From contig CANQNT010000019.1 in assembly GCA_947625255.1 (NCBI GenBank), forward strand, positions 1 through 59,301: a stretch of DNA of 59,301 bases, in the 5' to 3' direction. Both the position numbers and the translations under genes were made by a program. This document shows, piece after piece, positions 52,474 to 59,301 of this stretch (positions are counted from its first letter, which is position 1; the number at the start of each line of letters is the position of its first letter). Below the pieces are notes generated by a model. It worked only from the letters and a program-made list of their open reading frames with translations. It had not been told where the DNA came from and ran no database searches. The stretch comes from an uncultured Acetatifactor sp. (GTDB lineage Bacteria; Bacillota; Clostridia; Lachnospirales; Lachnospiraceae).

Positions 52474-54249
52474 TTAATGCTGTGCATCTATGGCATATAA
52501 CTTAGATTGTGCTGTATAGATACGTGCATACTGTCCACCCATGCCCATTAGTTCCTCATGAGTGCCTTCCTCGACGATTCTACCGTTATTTAACAGATAT
52601 ATATAATCCATTCCAGATAAGGTTGATAGGCGGTGTGTGATCATAAGCAGCGTTTTGTCATGCATAACTTCAGTAAATAATTGATTTAATTCATTTTCGG
52701 CTTTGGGATCCTGGGCGGCAGTCGGTTCGTCCAAAACATACACTGAACGTTCTTGCAAAAATGCCCTTGCAAGTATAATTCGCTGCGTTTCCCCTCCTGA
52801 AAATATCACACCATCATTTTGGAATTCTTTCGTTAGAGGGGTATTGATCGACAACGGAAGAGAGCTTACGCGTTCCCACATTCCCACTTGTTGCAACGCT
52901 TTTTTTAACAATGCTATATCTTCGTCGTTTTCGGGACTACGAAATAGCAAATTTTCCGCCAAGGTAAACGGATAAAGTCGGCTATCTTGAAATACGATGG
53001 AAAAATCACCTCGATCAGAAATCGTGAGAGGTCGCTCGTTTTGCATGATCATGCCATTATTAAGGTGATAAAAGCTTAGGAGCAAATTCACTAAGGTGGT
53101 CTTTCCTGCACCATTGGGTCCAACAATAGCAACTTTTTGATGTGCTTTCAGCCGAATCGACAAATGATCAAAGACCACTTTTTCACTTCCAGGATAGCTG
53201 AAGGAAATATTATCGATGCTAGTCTGCGAATACTCTTCGTGCGACATATTAGGCGACAACTTTTCTTGTGGCAGTTGCAAAAAGCCATAATAATGTTCCG
53301 AAAAAAGCCCATATTCCGCAAGATCAGCCACAGTCTGCCCAAAGAACCGCCAGTTATTGCCGAGGGTCAAGGCGGCAGACAATAGCATGGAAAAATCACC
53401 CACAGAAAGATCTCTCACGTACAGAGCCCGCCACGCCAAAAAAACCAGAATAGCGACATATTGAAAATAGAACAACCCTCCTTGCAGAATACCACAAACG
53501 GTACGTTTATTCATGCATGGCATTCCGCTTTGGATTGCCTCATCACTGGATTTATCAAGGAGTATGAGCAACAAATTACGAATACCTGTAGTTCTCAAAT
53601 CCAGGGCAGCCTCTTTTGTGAAAAAGACTCGTTTTACATATTCCATCTTTTTTTGGAATGGATTTATAACTTCACTTAATTCCACCCTAGTTCTGGCATT
53701 TACACCAGAGATCAGCATATATAATGTAGAAGGAATAAGAATCACCGGCAATAGTTCCCATAGACCTGAAATAATCAACCCTCCCGAAATCAAAAGTTCA
53801 GCTGCTGTAACAAGAAAAGCACATACCGCCCCAAGAAAACTTCCAGCCTTTGTGTCGCTGTTACTCCCCGCCATCAAGAAACTGTCATAGTAAGTAGGAT
53901 CGTCATAATACTGTAATTCTATCTTGGCAGCTTGCCGGTAAAGTCTGTTTTGAAATGCTACATGCAATCGAATAGCATCCTTGGGGCGATAACAACTTTC
54001 CATCCATGATCCATAGGCACAGAAAATCAAATCCGCTACCGCCGAAATGGCGATCAAAAATACAGCCGCCTTAAAATTGCCTTCGACAACCTTGTCGAGT
54101 ATCCATTTGACCATAACAATTCGAACGACCATGGAGTTCAAAACTTCAAAGAACGCTCCGACAAGTTCAAGCGGGATTCTCCAAGGTGATGCTTTAGCAA
54201 GATCTCTTAAAAGTCGAAAGCCACGGAAAAATGCTTTCAGTGTTTTCAT
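52474..54249 (-). CDS. ABC exporter, full half-transporter, second of a pair
   Basis: A 591-residue protein with a six-helix membrane domain (about 20-310) and an ATPase. Walker A GPNGAGKT, signature FSGGETQR and Walker B VYVLDEPTAAQD are all complete. The start at 54249 has GGAGG at 7 bases and overlaps the upstream stop as ATGA. With its partner it resembles exporter pairs found in clostridial bacteriocin/RiPP loci; there is no C39 peptidase domain, so leader removal would rely on a separate protease such as the broken S8 gene downstream. Codon use is AT-rich compared with the first 45 kb. Confidence 0.9.
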   Translation of the reverse strand: MKTLKAFFRGFRLLRDLAKASPWRIPLELVGAFFEVLNSMVVRIVMVKWILDKVVEGNFKAAVFLIAISAVADLIFCAYGSWMESCYRPKDAIRLHVAFQNRLYRQAAKIELQYYDDPTYYDSFLMAGSNSDTKAGSFLGAVCAFLVTAAELLISGGLIISGLWELLPVILIPSTLYMLISGVNARTRVELSEVINPFQKKMEYVKRVFFTKEAALDLRTTGIRNLLLILLDKSSDEAIQSGMPCMNKRTVCGILQGGLFYFQYVAILVFLAWRALYVRDLSVGDFSMLLSAALTLGNNWRFFGQTVADLAEYGLFSEHYYGFLQLPQEKLSPNMSHEEYSQTSIDNISFSYPGSEKVVFDHLSIRLKAHQKVAIVGPNGAGKTTLVNLLLSFYHLNNGMIMQNERPLTISDRGDFSIVFQDSRLYPFTLAENLLFRSPENDEDIALLKKALQQVGMWERVSSLPLSINTPLTKEFQNDGVIFSGGETQRIILARAFLQERSVYVLDEPTAAQDPKAENELNQLFTEVMHDKTLLMITHRLSTLSGMDYIYLLNNGRIVEEGTHEELMGMGGQYARIYTAQSKLYAIDAQH

Positions 54250-56054
54250 GACCATACCTCCTCTCGGAGCTTATTTTTCATTTTTTCCAGTTTGAATTTC
54301 TCTGCCTGATGCGAGAAGAGCTCATAATATTTACCTTTTTTCTCCAGCAGCTCTCGATGGGTTCCGGCTTCTGCGATGTGTCCATCCTCTAAATATAGGA
54401 TCTTGCTTCCTTTCTTCACGCAAGAGAGTTTATGAGAAATTTGCACAACAATCCGATCTTTTCCTGCGCGCTCAATTACATCCATAATTTGAAGTTCCGT
54501 TTCTGGGTCGATTGCGGAAGTCATTTCATCAAGGACTAACATAGAAGCTTTTCGGTATAGTGCTCTGGCGAGCGCCACTTTTTGCATGGTGCCCCCGGAT
54601 AAAACAGCACCATCAGAGGAAAATTCCTTCGTCAGTTCACTTTGCAATGTATTTTTATCAAGAGCCTCGACCAAGCATGTATCTTTCAAAACCTGTTGCA
54701 TCTTGTCAGAATCACAAGCCTCTTCCGATGCCGTAATATTATTTACCACTGGCAAAGCGTAAGGAATTACATCTTGAAAAACACAGGCGACCGTCGAAAA
54801 ATAGCTATCCAGGTCTAACTTTTGTATATCAATTCCATTAATTAAAATACTTCCCGAATCCGGTTGATAAAAACCAAGGAGCAGTTTAACAATGCTGGAT
54901 TTTCCGGAACCATTCAATCCGACAATCACCAAATGCTCACCGGGCGCTACTGTAAAACTGATATCCAACAATACAGGGTGTTTTTCCCCCGGATAAGTAA
55001 AACAAACATGATCAAAGCAAATCGAATCGATATTCGTAACCTGAATTTTCCCCATTCTCGCACGCCGTTTTTTAGAATAAGATAAAAACCGATCAAAATT
55101 TTCTTGGTAGCGGCGAAGATTTGCCATTTCAGGGATCGTGTTGGTAATTGCGCCGATCAATAATGCCGCAGTTGCAATGGAAACAGTGACAATCAGAAGA
55201 CTACCAGGTTCTACGTCTCCCCGAAAGTGAATGACTAGCACCATCAATAACATGACCAACCAATACATGAGTACACGGCTATTTATAATTGACAAAAGAT
55301 CGCATACAAAATTCTTTCTCCCAAATGAGTTCGTAAGTTTTAAATTTTCATCCTCCACCTTCGAAAATAACGAAAGATTCATTTCAACAAGCTGAGGATA
55401 ACTTCTGAATTCTTTCGCATATTCTTTGCCGTAAAAGACACGATGCACATAATTCTCGCGGGTTTGCAAGCTCGCGCGTTGTTTTGTGTAAGCAAGGTTG
55501 AGCTTTTTCTTTCGACCAGAAATGATCATTGAAAATAAAACAGACAGCAAGATAAATCCTGCCATAAACGGTTCGATGCCAACAATCAGACCGATAGAAA
55601 AAAGTCCGCCTAGCAAGTAAGCAAAAAAGCTTGCGGTATTCTCTACTGCATTTTTTGCAATATTTGTATAGTTCTCTACCGAAAAAATATTTTCTTCATA
55701 AAACTTCGCATTATCAAACATGGCAAGATCAACAGCTGCAGCGTTCTCGCACAAAATGCGATCAATGTGTTTTCTTATTTTTATCGACCCTGCTGGTTCT
55801 ATCTTGGCGTTTAAGAAGCCCTCAAAAAAAATAGTCATAAGATAAAAGAGAATCAATACTATAAAGAAAGGGATTATCGTCTCGAATGGTCTTCCTTGCC
55901 CAATCATATTATAAATAGTACCGATTAATAGGACATCTATCATTAGATTACGAATTGGATTGATTAGGATGTTCAAAAAAGTACAGATTACCCATGGCTT
56001 GGACCCATGAAAACATAACGAAATCAACTTTAAATTGGATTTTAAAATTTTCAT
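54246..56054 (-). CDS. ABC exporter, full half-transporter, first of a pair
   Basis: A 602-residue protein with six membrane helices (about 20-310) and an ATPase with Walker A GLNGSGKS, signature LSGGTMQK and Walker B MLVLDEMTSAID, all intact. GAGGTGA precedes the ATG at 56054. Its leader is now formed by a group II intron fragment lying immediately upstream. It pairs with the downstream exporter. Sequence similarity to the fragment at 48209-48556 suggests this exporter type occurred more than once here. The natural cargo is probably a modified peptide, by context with the radical SAM remnant. Confidence 0.9.
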   Translation of the reverse strand: MKILKSNLKLISLCFHGSKPWVICTFLNILINPIRNLMIDVLLIGTIYNMIGQGRPFETIIPFFIVLILFYLMTIFFEGFLNAKIEPAGSIKIRKHIDRILCENAAAVDLAMFDNAKFYEENIFSVENYTNIAKNAVENTASFFAYLLGGLFSIGLIVGIEPFMAGFILLSVLFSMIISGRKKKLNLAYTKQRASLQTRENYVHRVFYGKEYAKEFRSYPQLVEMNLSLFSKVEDENLKLTNSFGRKNFVCDLLSIINSRVLMYWLVMLLMVLVIHFRGDVEPGSLLIVTVSIATAALLIGAITNTIPEMANLRRYQENFDRFLSYSKKRRARMGKIQVTNIDSICFDHVCFTYPGEKHPVLLDISFTVAPGEHLVIVGLNGSGKSSIVKLLLGFYQPDSGSILINGIDIQKLDLDSYFSTVACVFQDVIPYALPVVNNITASEEACDSDKMQQVLKDTCLVEALDKNTLQSELTKEFSSDGAVLSGGTMQKVALARALYRKASMLVLDEMTSAIDPETELQIMDVIERAGKDRIVVQISHKLSCVKKGSKILYLEDGHIAEAGTHRELLEKKGKYYELFSHQAEKFKLEKMKNKLREEVWS

Positions 56055-56069
56055 ATAATCACCTCGTAT

Positions 56070-56243
56070 CAGGTTCCTGTTCGTCAGGCTACGATTTCGC
56101 TATCCCTTCTTCTCGCCTGCACCTCACGATACAAACCTTGGGAGTCGCTTTGGGGTTCATCGGCAACTACGTCCCTTGTGAACTTTCACCACAGACTAAC
56201 GGCATGCCCGTCATACCTCAGAAACGTGCGCCACCGGGCGCAC
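56070..56243 (-). mobile_element. 5' fragment of a group IIC-like intron
   Basis: Reading on the minus strand from 56243: GTGCGCCCGG with a GGCGCAC partner, then TTAGTCTGTGGTGAAAGTTC, and further domain-I-like blocks (CCCAAAGCGACT, GATAGCGAAATCGTAGCC, GACGAACAGGAACC). The pattern parallels group IIC introns, whose 5' ends read GTGYGCCCGG...AGTCTATAGGGTGA. About 175 bases remain; the reverse transcriptase and the 3' domains V-VI are missing. The 5' end lies just downstream of a terminator-like hairpin, the known preference of class C introns. The truncated end joins the ribosome binding site of the exporter gene. Confidence 0.7.
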
Positions 56244-56251
56244 CCTAGAAA

Positions 56252-56286
56252 GTCACGAATTACCAGCCCTGCTGGTGGTTCGTGAC
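56252..56286 (-). terminator. Long hairpin at the intron insertion point
   Basis: GTCACGAA (56252-56259) and TTCGTGAC (56279-56286) plus an inner ACCAGC/GCTGGT stem separated by a 2x2 mismatch and a CCC T loop region. On the minus strand it is followed by TTTCTAG and then the intron's GTGCG. It is likely the old terminator of the gene at 56304-56837. Confidence 0.6.
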
Positions 56287-56303
56287 TAGAACAAACATAG
56301 TTC

Positions 56304-56837
56304 TCATTCTCTTGGTAATGAAATTGCATTCATTAGAACATGTATTTTATTTCTGCCCGGATTTTTTATCATTCTTTGCAACTCTCTGTACTCCTCCTCA
56401 TAGGAACCGATGTGTCTTCTGTATCTATCCGCAAGATCCCAGAACCTATACTCATTATCACCACCCAGAAGCACCCGATCAATTTCCTTACAGAGGGCAT
56501 CTATTTCACCCGCAGCTACAGTTTCTGGCTGATCATTTTCGGCGATATAATCAATCGCAAATGCCGCTCTCTGGTTATAATGAGTCCAAACCAGAACAAC
56601 ATATAGGATGCAAATAATAACAAAAAGGCTTAAATAGCCCATATCTTTTTTTCGTAGAGAAATTTTATCCTCCACACACAGAACGCACCATAGCGCCAGT
56701 ACAGAGGTCATAAGGATTTCACTGAACAAACTTTCCAAAATCCATCTCTTTCTGTACATCTCATAAAATAAAAAAGAAATGATACACATAACTGCAAAAT
56801 GAACAAACATCTCGAGCTTGGAACTTTTTTTCCTCAA
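56304..56837 (-). CDS. Membrane protein of unknown function beside the exporter pair
   Basis: A protein of up to 177 residues with three hydrophobic segments (about 10-25, 38-55 and 66-84) and a cytoplasmic-looking helical C-terminal half rich in Arg, Glu and Tyr (EIDRVLLGGDNEYRFWDLADRY). I do not recognise a family. The TTG at 56837 overlaps the stop of the small ORF upstream as TTGA; the ATG at 56810 is an alternative start with no better ribosome binding site. In this setting it could be an immunity protein for an exported peptide, which is inference only. Confidence 0.55.
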   Translation of the reverse strand: MRKKSSKLEMFVHFAVMCIISFLFYEMYRKRWILESLFSEILMTSVLALWCVLCVEDKISLRKKDMGYLSLFVIICILYVVLVWTHYNQRAAFAIDYIAENDQPETVAAGEIDALCKEIDRVLLGGDNEYRFWDLADRYRRHIGSYEEEYRELQRMIKNPGRNKIHVLMNAISLPRE

Positions 56838-56995
56838 ATTCGTTGTTCGTAAAAAACTACTGGCAACATCGGCAAGATATCATAAACTGCGGGTGGAGCA
56901 AAGACAAAAGTTACCATATAATTTACCACAACACTTATACTTATGCTACAAAACAGGCTTATCATACTGGAAAACATCTTTTTAAGCATACTCAT
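56834..56995 (-). CDS. Possible 53-residue hydrophobic peptide
   Basis: An open frame MSMLKKMFSSMISLFCSISI continuing through a long hydrophobic stretch to APPAVYDILPMLPVVFYEQRI. It has a basic start, one hydrophobic segment (about 9-32), a Pro-containing tail and a single cysteine (C16). GAGAG lies a few bases upstream of the ATG. Its stop overlaps the next start (TTGA), implying translational coupling. It could be a small membrane protein, a peptide precursor or a remnant. The 56996-57084 stretch before it is AT-rich with no gene. Confidence 0.4.
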   Translation of the reverse strand: MSMLKKMFSSMISLFCSISISVVVNYMVTFVFAPPAVYDILPMLPVVFYEQRI

Positions 56996-57084
56996 TATCT
57001 CTCTATACTTTCTTACTCAAACTTCCCATATTAAAAATGGGGTTCGCACCTTGAAAAATCAATACTTTAGCTCATAAAATAGCG

Positions 57085-57620
57085 TCAGGCGGATGCGTTT
57101 GCTCCTTGCAGCGCATCCTGCATGTACCTGGGCAGATGATTAATGAAACTGGCTGTGAATTCTGCCAGCTGTCCCTCCGTGATATGGAAATATTCTGCAA
57201 CAGTATCCATTAATGCATCCAGTATGATACGCATGGACTGGCTGAATGTGATATCTTCCATTTCATCCATCAGGCAGAAGAACAGCTCGCAGATGGTTTT
57301 TTCATCCTCGTTCTGCTTTCTGGCAACGGAAAGCATCATATACCGGGTGAATATGACCGCCACATGGGCATTCAGGGCGTCATAAGAGAGACTCCGGCAT
57401 TCTTTGGCCAGTTTCAAATAGGATTTACAGGACTTGAAAAAAACCTCAATGCCCCACCGCTTCCCATACGTCCGGATGATCTCTTCTTCGGAGAGCCCCG
57501 TATCCGTGCAGACAATCGCCAGCCAGTCTTTTTTATTGCTCTTGTTCCGGACACACACGATCTTTGCCGGGATGGCGTCTCCTTTTCCTATCGTCACGTT
57601 TACAGAAAGAAGATTACCAT
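57085..57620 (-). pseudogene. C-terminal remnant of an IS4-family transposase
   Basis: About 175 codons lacking the N-terminus and most of the DDE core. The IS4 signature Y-(2)-R-(3)-E-(6)-K is exact in YGKRWGIEVFFKSCK. Upstream, SVNVTIGKGDAIPAKIV continues the family pattern to the breakpoint near 57620, where it meets an IS110 fragment in a different frame. Conserved downstream helices (HVAVIFTRYMMLS) and the natural C-terminus remain. Non-functional. Confidence 0.75.
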
Positions 57621-58010
57621 CTGCGCTGTTGTCTTCGGATCCTTCAGGTCACTCTTCTCCGAACTGTTATCATCCAATTCCATGCTTCTGTTTACTGTAA
57701 ACGGATTAACCGTCACAAGCTGGATGCCATGGTCCCGCAGAAACTTCTAAACTGTAAGCCAGTAACAGTCGGTAGGCTCGCAGCCAACAATCACTCTTTT
57801 CATTCCAGTTTTATCCATGAGTTCCTCCGGCCAGCGAAGAAACGTAAGGAATCCCATTTCGGTGTTGCTGAACTTAAATGCCCTTCTGGAAAGTTCAAAG
57901 CCCCTCCAACCAAAGTCCCTGCAGAAATGGATCTGTGATCCAACATCTATTCCGACAACTAAAGTTCCATTTGTCACTTGCATTAGTTTAGCATTTTGTA
58001 TTAAATTCAT
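57621..58010 (-). pseudogene. N-terminal remnant of an IS110-family transposase
   Basis: Begins MNLIQNAKLMQVTNGTLVVG with the first RuvC-like aspartate in GIDVGSQIH, continues through VIVGCEPTDCYW, is interrupted by an in-frame TAG at 57747-57749, then resumes with GIQLVTVNPFTVNRSMELDD and DLKDPKTTAQ, the typical IS110 DEDD-domain block. It breaks off near 57620. Nonsense mutation plus truncation make it inactive. Confidence 0.75.
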
Positions 58011-58121
58011 TATTAGGAATTTTCGGTATTCTTAATGTGTTTTTTCATCCGCCAAGATAAACACCTTAATTGTACTGTAAGGTTTTCTTTTATTTAATTG
58101 GCTTTATTTCTGAATTACAGG
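58011..58121. other. AT-rich spacer without a gene
   Basis: Together with 58175-58320 this spacer has no open frame of note on either strand. It lies between the IS110 start and a large hairpin. The sequence to the right of the hairpin includes GGAGGTGATTTC, but only a 12-codon frame follows. Confidence 0.6.
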
Positions 58122-58174
58122 AAGCTCAATATATAGTACTATTATAGGCATAAAGTACTATATATCAAGAGCTT
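58122..58174. repeat. Large two-part hairpin beside the IS110 remnant
   Basis: ATATATAGTACT (58129-58140) and AGTACTATATAT (58154-58165) are perfectly complementary over 12 bp, enclosed by AAGCTC (58122-58127) and GAGCTT (58169-58174). On the plus strand a T-rich tail follows. It may be an old bidirectional terminator of the peptide operon or the hairpin target of an IS insertion. Confidence 0.65.
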
Positions 58175-58319
58175 TTATAATTATTTTTCAATAATCGGAG
58201 GTGATTTCTGAGCCTATAGGATGCCGTATAAACGGGAAATCGGTTGTTTTTCTTAGAACTTTTGGGAAACAACATAGTGTTAGGCCCTTAATCGTATCAT
58301 TTTTGCCGGTTTGTATAGT

Positions 58320-58708
58320 ACGGCGAATTGGGAAAGTATTAATTAAACCATTCTCATGATCTTGATAGCAATAGGGGCTCTAAAATTACATCGATATGTG
58401 GGAATAACCGTTAAACCGAGTCCAGGGGCGCTAACTTCTTCTAAATATTTAAAATGTGCTTCTGAGTCTTCATTGTAAGATTCAGGAACAATTACTCCCT
58501 GATTTATCAGCTTCTTCTCAAGATTTTCATTTGCATAAATATATTTAACAGTGGAATCTTGAGCATTTTTCTCGGATAAACCAATACCTATTGCATCTTC
58601 CTTGGGAATTCTAATTATCTTCCGCTGCAAGGAGTTGTACACTAAAAAATTGGCAGAGAAATATGATTTTTGATAATAATTGAACTTTGAAAATTTATAA
58701 TCACTCAT
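58320..58708 (-). pseudogene. Radical SAM (SPASM-type) peptide maturase, frameshifted and truncated
   Basis: From the ATG at 58708 (GGAGG 7 bases upstream) the frame reads MSDYKFSKFNYYQ, a start seen in radical SAM peptide-modifying enzymes, then a leader-recognition-like N-domain, then LTVIPTYRCNFR, where the cluster motif CxxxCxxC begins. One missing T after the codon AGA near 58381 shifts the frame; restoring it would give RCNFRCPYCYQDHEN. The original frame instead ends at 58343. Beyond GLINT the sequence no longer resembles the family, so the rest of the gene is also lost. The four-gene surroundings suggest a former RiPP pathway. Confidence 0.8.
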
Positions 58709-58846
58709 AGACAGCCTCCACTCTAATATCTTAAAGAAAGATGAATTCGTCCCCTTACCATTCACAATTATTTATATCCATTGACACAATTATATACACA
58801 AGGAATCTTGCTGACACTTCTATTTTTTTAAAACTCTTGTGGCTAA

Positions 58847-58872
58847 GATAAAGGGACCATGGCCCCTTTATC
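58847..58872 (-). terminator. Hairpin after the last gene
   Basis: GATAAAGGG (58847-58855) and CCCTTTATC (58864-58872) form a perfect 9-bp stem with an 8-base loop, 14 bases past the stop codon at 58886. It is followed by TTAGCC rather than a clear T-run. Confidence 0.6.
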
Positions 58873-58885
58873 CTAGTATTCACAT

Positions 58886-59301
58886 TCAATTCACTGTATA
58901 AAGGCCATCCACCTGCACAGTAGTCCCTGACGTATTTTCAACAAATACCTGATATTCACCGGAAACATCTAACTCAAATTCATAGTAAATGCTTTCTGTC
59001 CCTTTTACATATCGTTCTGTATCCTCCGGCGTGATAATCCCCACTTTCACTTCCTTGTCTGTGGGACTAATGAAAACAGACACTGTGATGCTCCCACCCT
59101 CTGAAGCAGAAAAAGGTAAGGTCTGTTTCGAAACATTATTTTCAATGGACCAAGAAATAGAAGAGAGGCCTTCCGTTGACATCACCGAAACTTCACCCAC
59201 TTCAATTTTAATCTGCGGATCCACTTCCGTCTCCACATATTCTATGTACTCCGGCAGCTGCATGATCTCTTCCTGCTTGGTAGTCAAGGCATCCCAAATA
59301 A
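58886..59301 (-). CDS. C-terminal part of an unknown, possibly membrane-anchored protein (runs off the window)
   Basis: About 138 codons, open to the window edge with no convincing start, so the 5' part lies beyond 59301. It begins IWDALTTKQEEIMQLPEY, then forms a beta-rich domain (SISWSIENNVSKQTLPF; YYEFELDVSGEYQVFVENTS). Such a tail resembles extracellular C-terminal domains I associate with some clostridial M56/BlaR1-type proteins, but this is a weak impression. It is transcribed towards the radical SAM remnant but separated from it by a hairpin. Confidence 0.5.
   Translation of the reverse strand, partial: IWDALTTKQEEIMQLPEYIEYVETEVDPQIKIEVGEVSVMSTEGLSSISWSIENNVSKQTLPFSASEGGSITVSVFISPTDKEVKVGIITPEDTERYVKGTESIYYEFELDVSGEYQVFVENTSGTTVQVDGLYTVN

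Overview
The window looks like a chromosomal segment of a low-to-mid GC Firmicute of the Lachnospiraceae type. The indications are strong GGAGG ribosome binding sites, sigma-A-like promoters, DUF3877, Rpn-family and IS remnants common in gut Clostridia, and CUT1 sugar importers that lack their own ATPase. No rRNA, tRNA or CRISPR array was seen.

Region 1 (1-16 kb) is mainly housekeeping and regulatory. It holds the 5' tip of a group II intron at the left edge, an autoregulated TetR repressor, a DUF3877 gene, a gamma-glutamyl-ligase-like gene, an OmpR/histidine kinase pair, and a LysR gene divergent from a MATE exporter. It then holds cysK with a downstream Rrf2 regulator and a matching operator, a FecBCD/BtuCDF-type importer divergent from a Crp/Fnr regulator across a long palindrome, and a heterodimeric ABC exporter.

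Region 2 (16-26 kb, all on the minus strand) holds an unrecognised gene fragment, a five-gene module (response regulator, kinase, beta-propeller-like lipoprotein, ABC ATPase, large permease), and a secreted PL11 rhamnogalacturonan lyase lipoprotein with its own promoter.

Region 3 (26.7-47.5 kb, minus strand) is the centrepiece: about 21 kb and 14 tightly packed genes that read as one galactan / rhamnogalacturonan-I side-chain utilisation operon. In transcription order they are a LacI regulator, a leaderless GH53 galactanase, a giant solute-binding protein with N-terminal lectin-like modules, two permeases, an NHL/TPR protein anchored at its C-terminus, a YIP1 membrane protein, a DUF5696 protein, two more permeases, a solute-binding lipoprotein fused to a CBM61-like module, a GH53-CBM61 lipoprotein, an HU-like protein, and a second secreted GH53 with CBMs. 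The likely scheme is outside cleavage by the two exported GH53 enzymes and the PL11 lyase, capture by CBM-bearing binding proteins, import through two permease pairs energised by an ATPase encoded elsewhere, and further trimming by the GH53 without a signal peptide. Two 69-bp direct repeats lie just outside both ends of this block, next to decayed mobile-gene remnants.

Region 4 (47.8-59.3 kb) is AT-richer and heavily scarred. It contains an exporter fragment, an intact LolD/FtsX-type ABC pair, an IS1634-like remnant with two small downstream genes fused onto a subtilase stub, an intact pair of full-length ABC exporters, a group II intron fragment behind a terminator-like hairpin, a membrane protein with a 53-residue ORF in front of it, nested IS4/IS110 remnants, and a radical SAM peptide-maturase gene. 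A one-base deletion in that maturase destroys its CxxxCxxC motif. Together these look like the ruins of a RiPP (modified peptide) biosynthesis and export locus.
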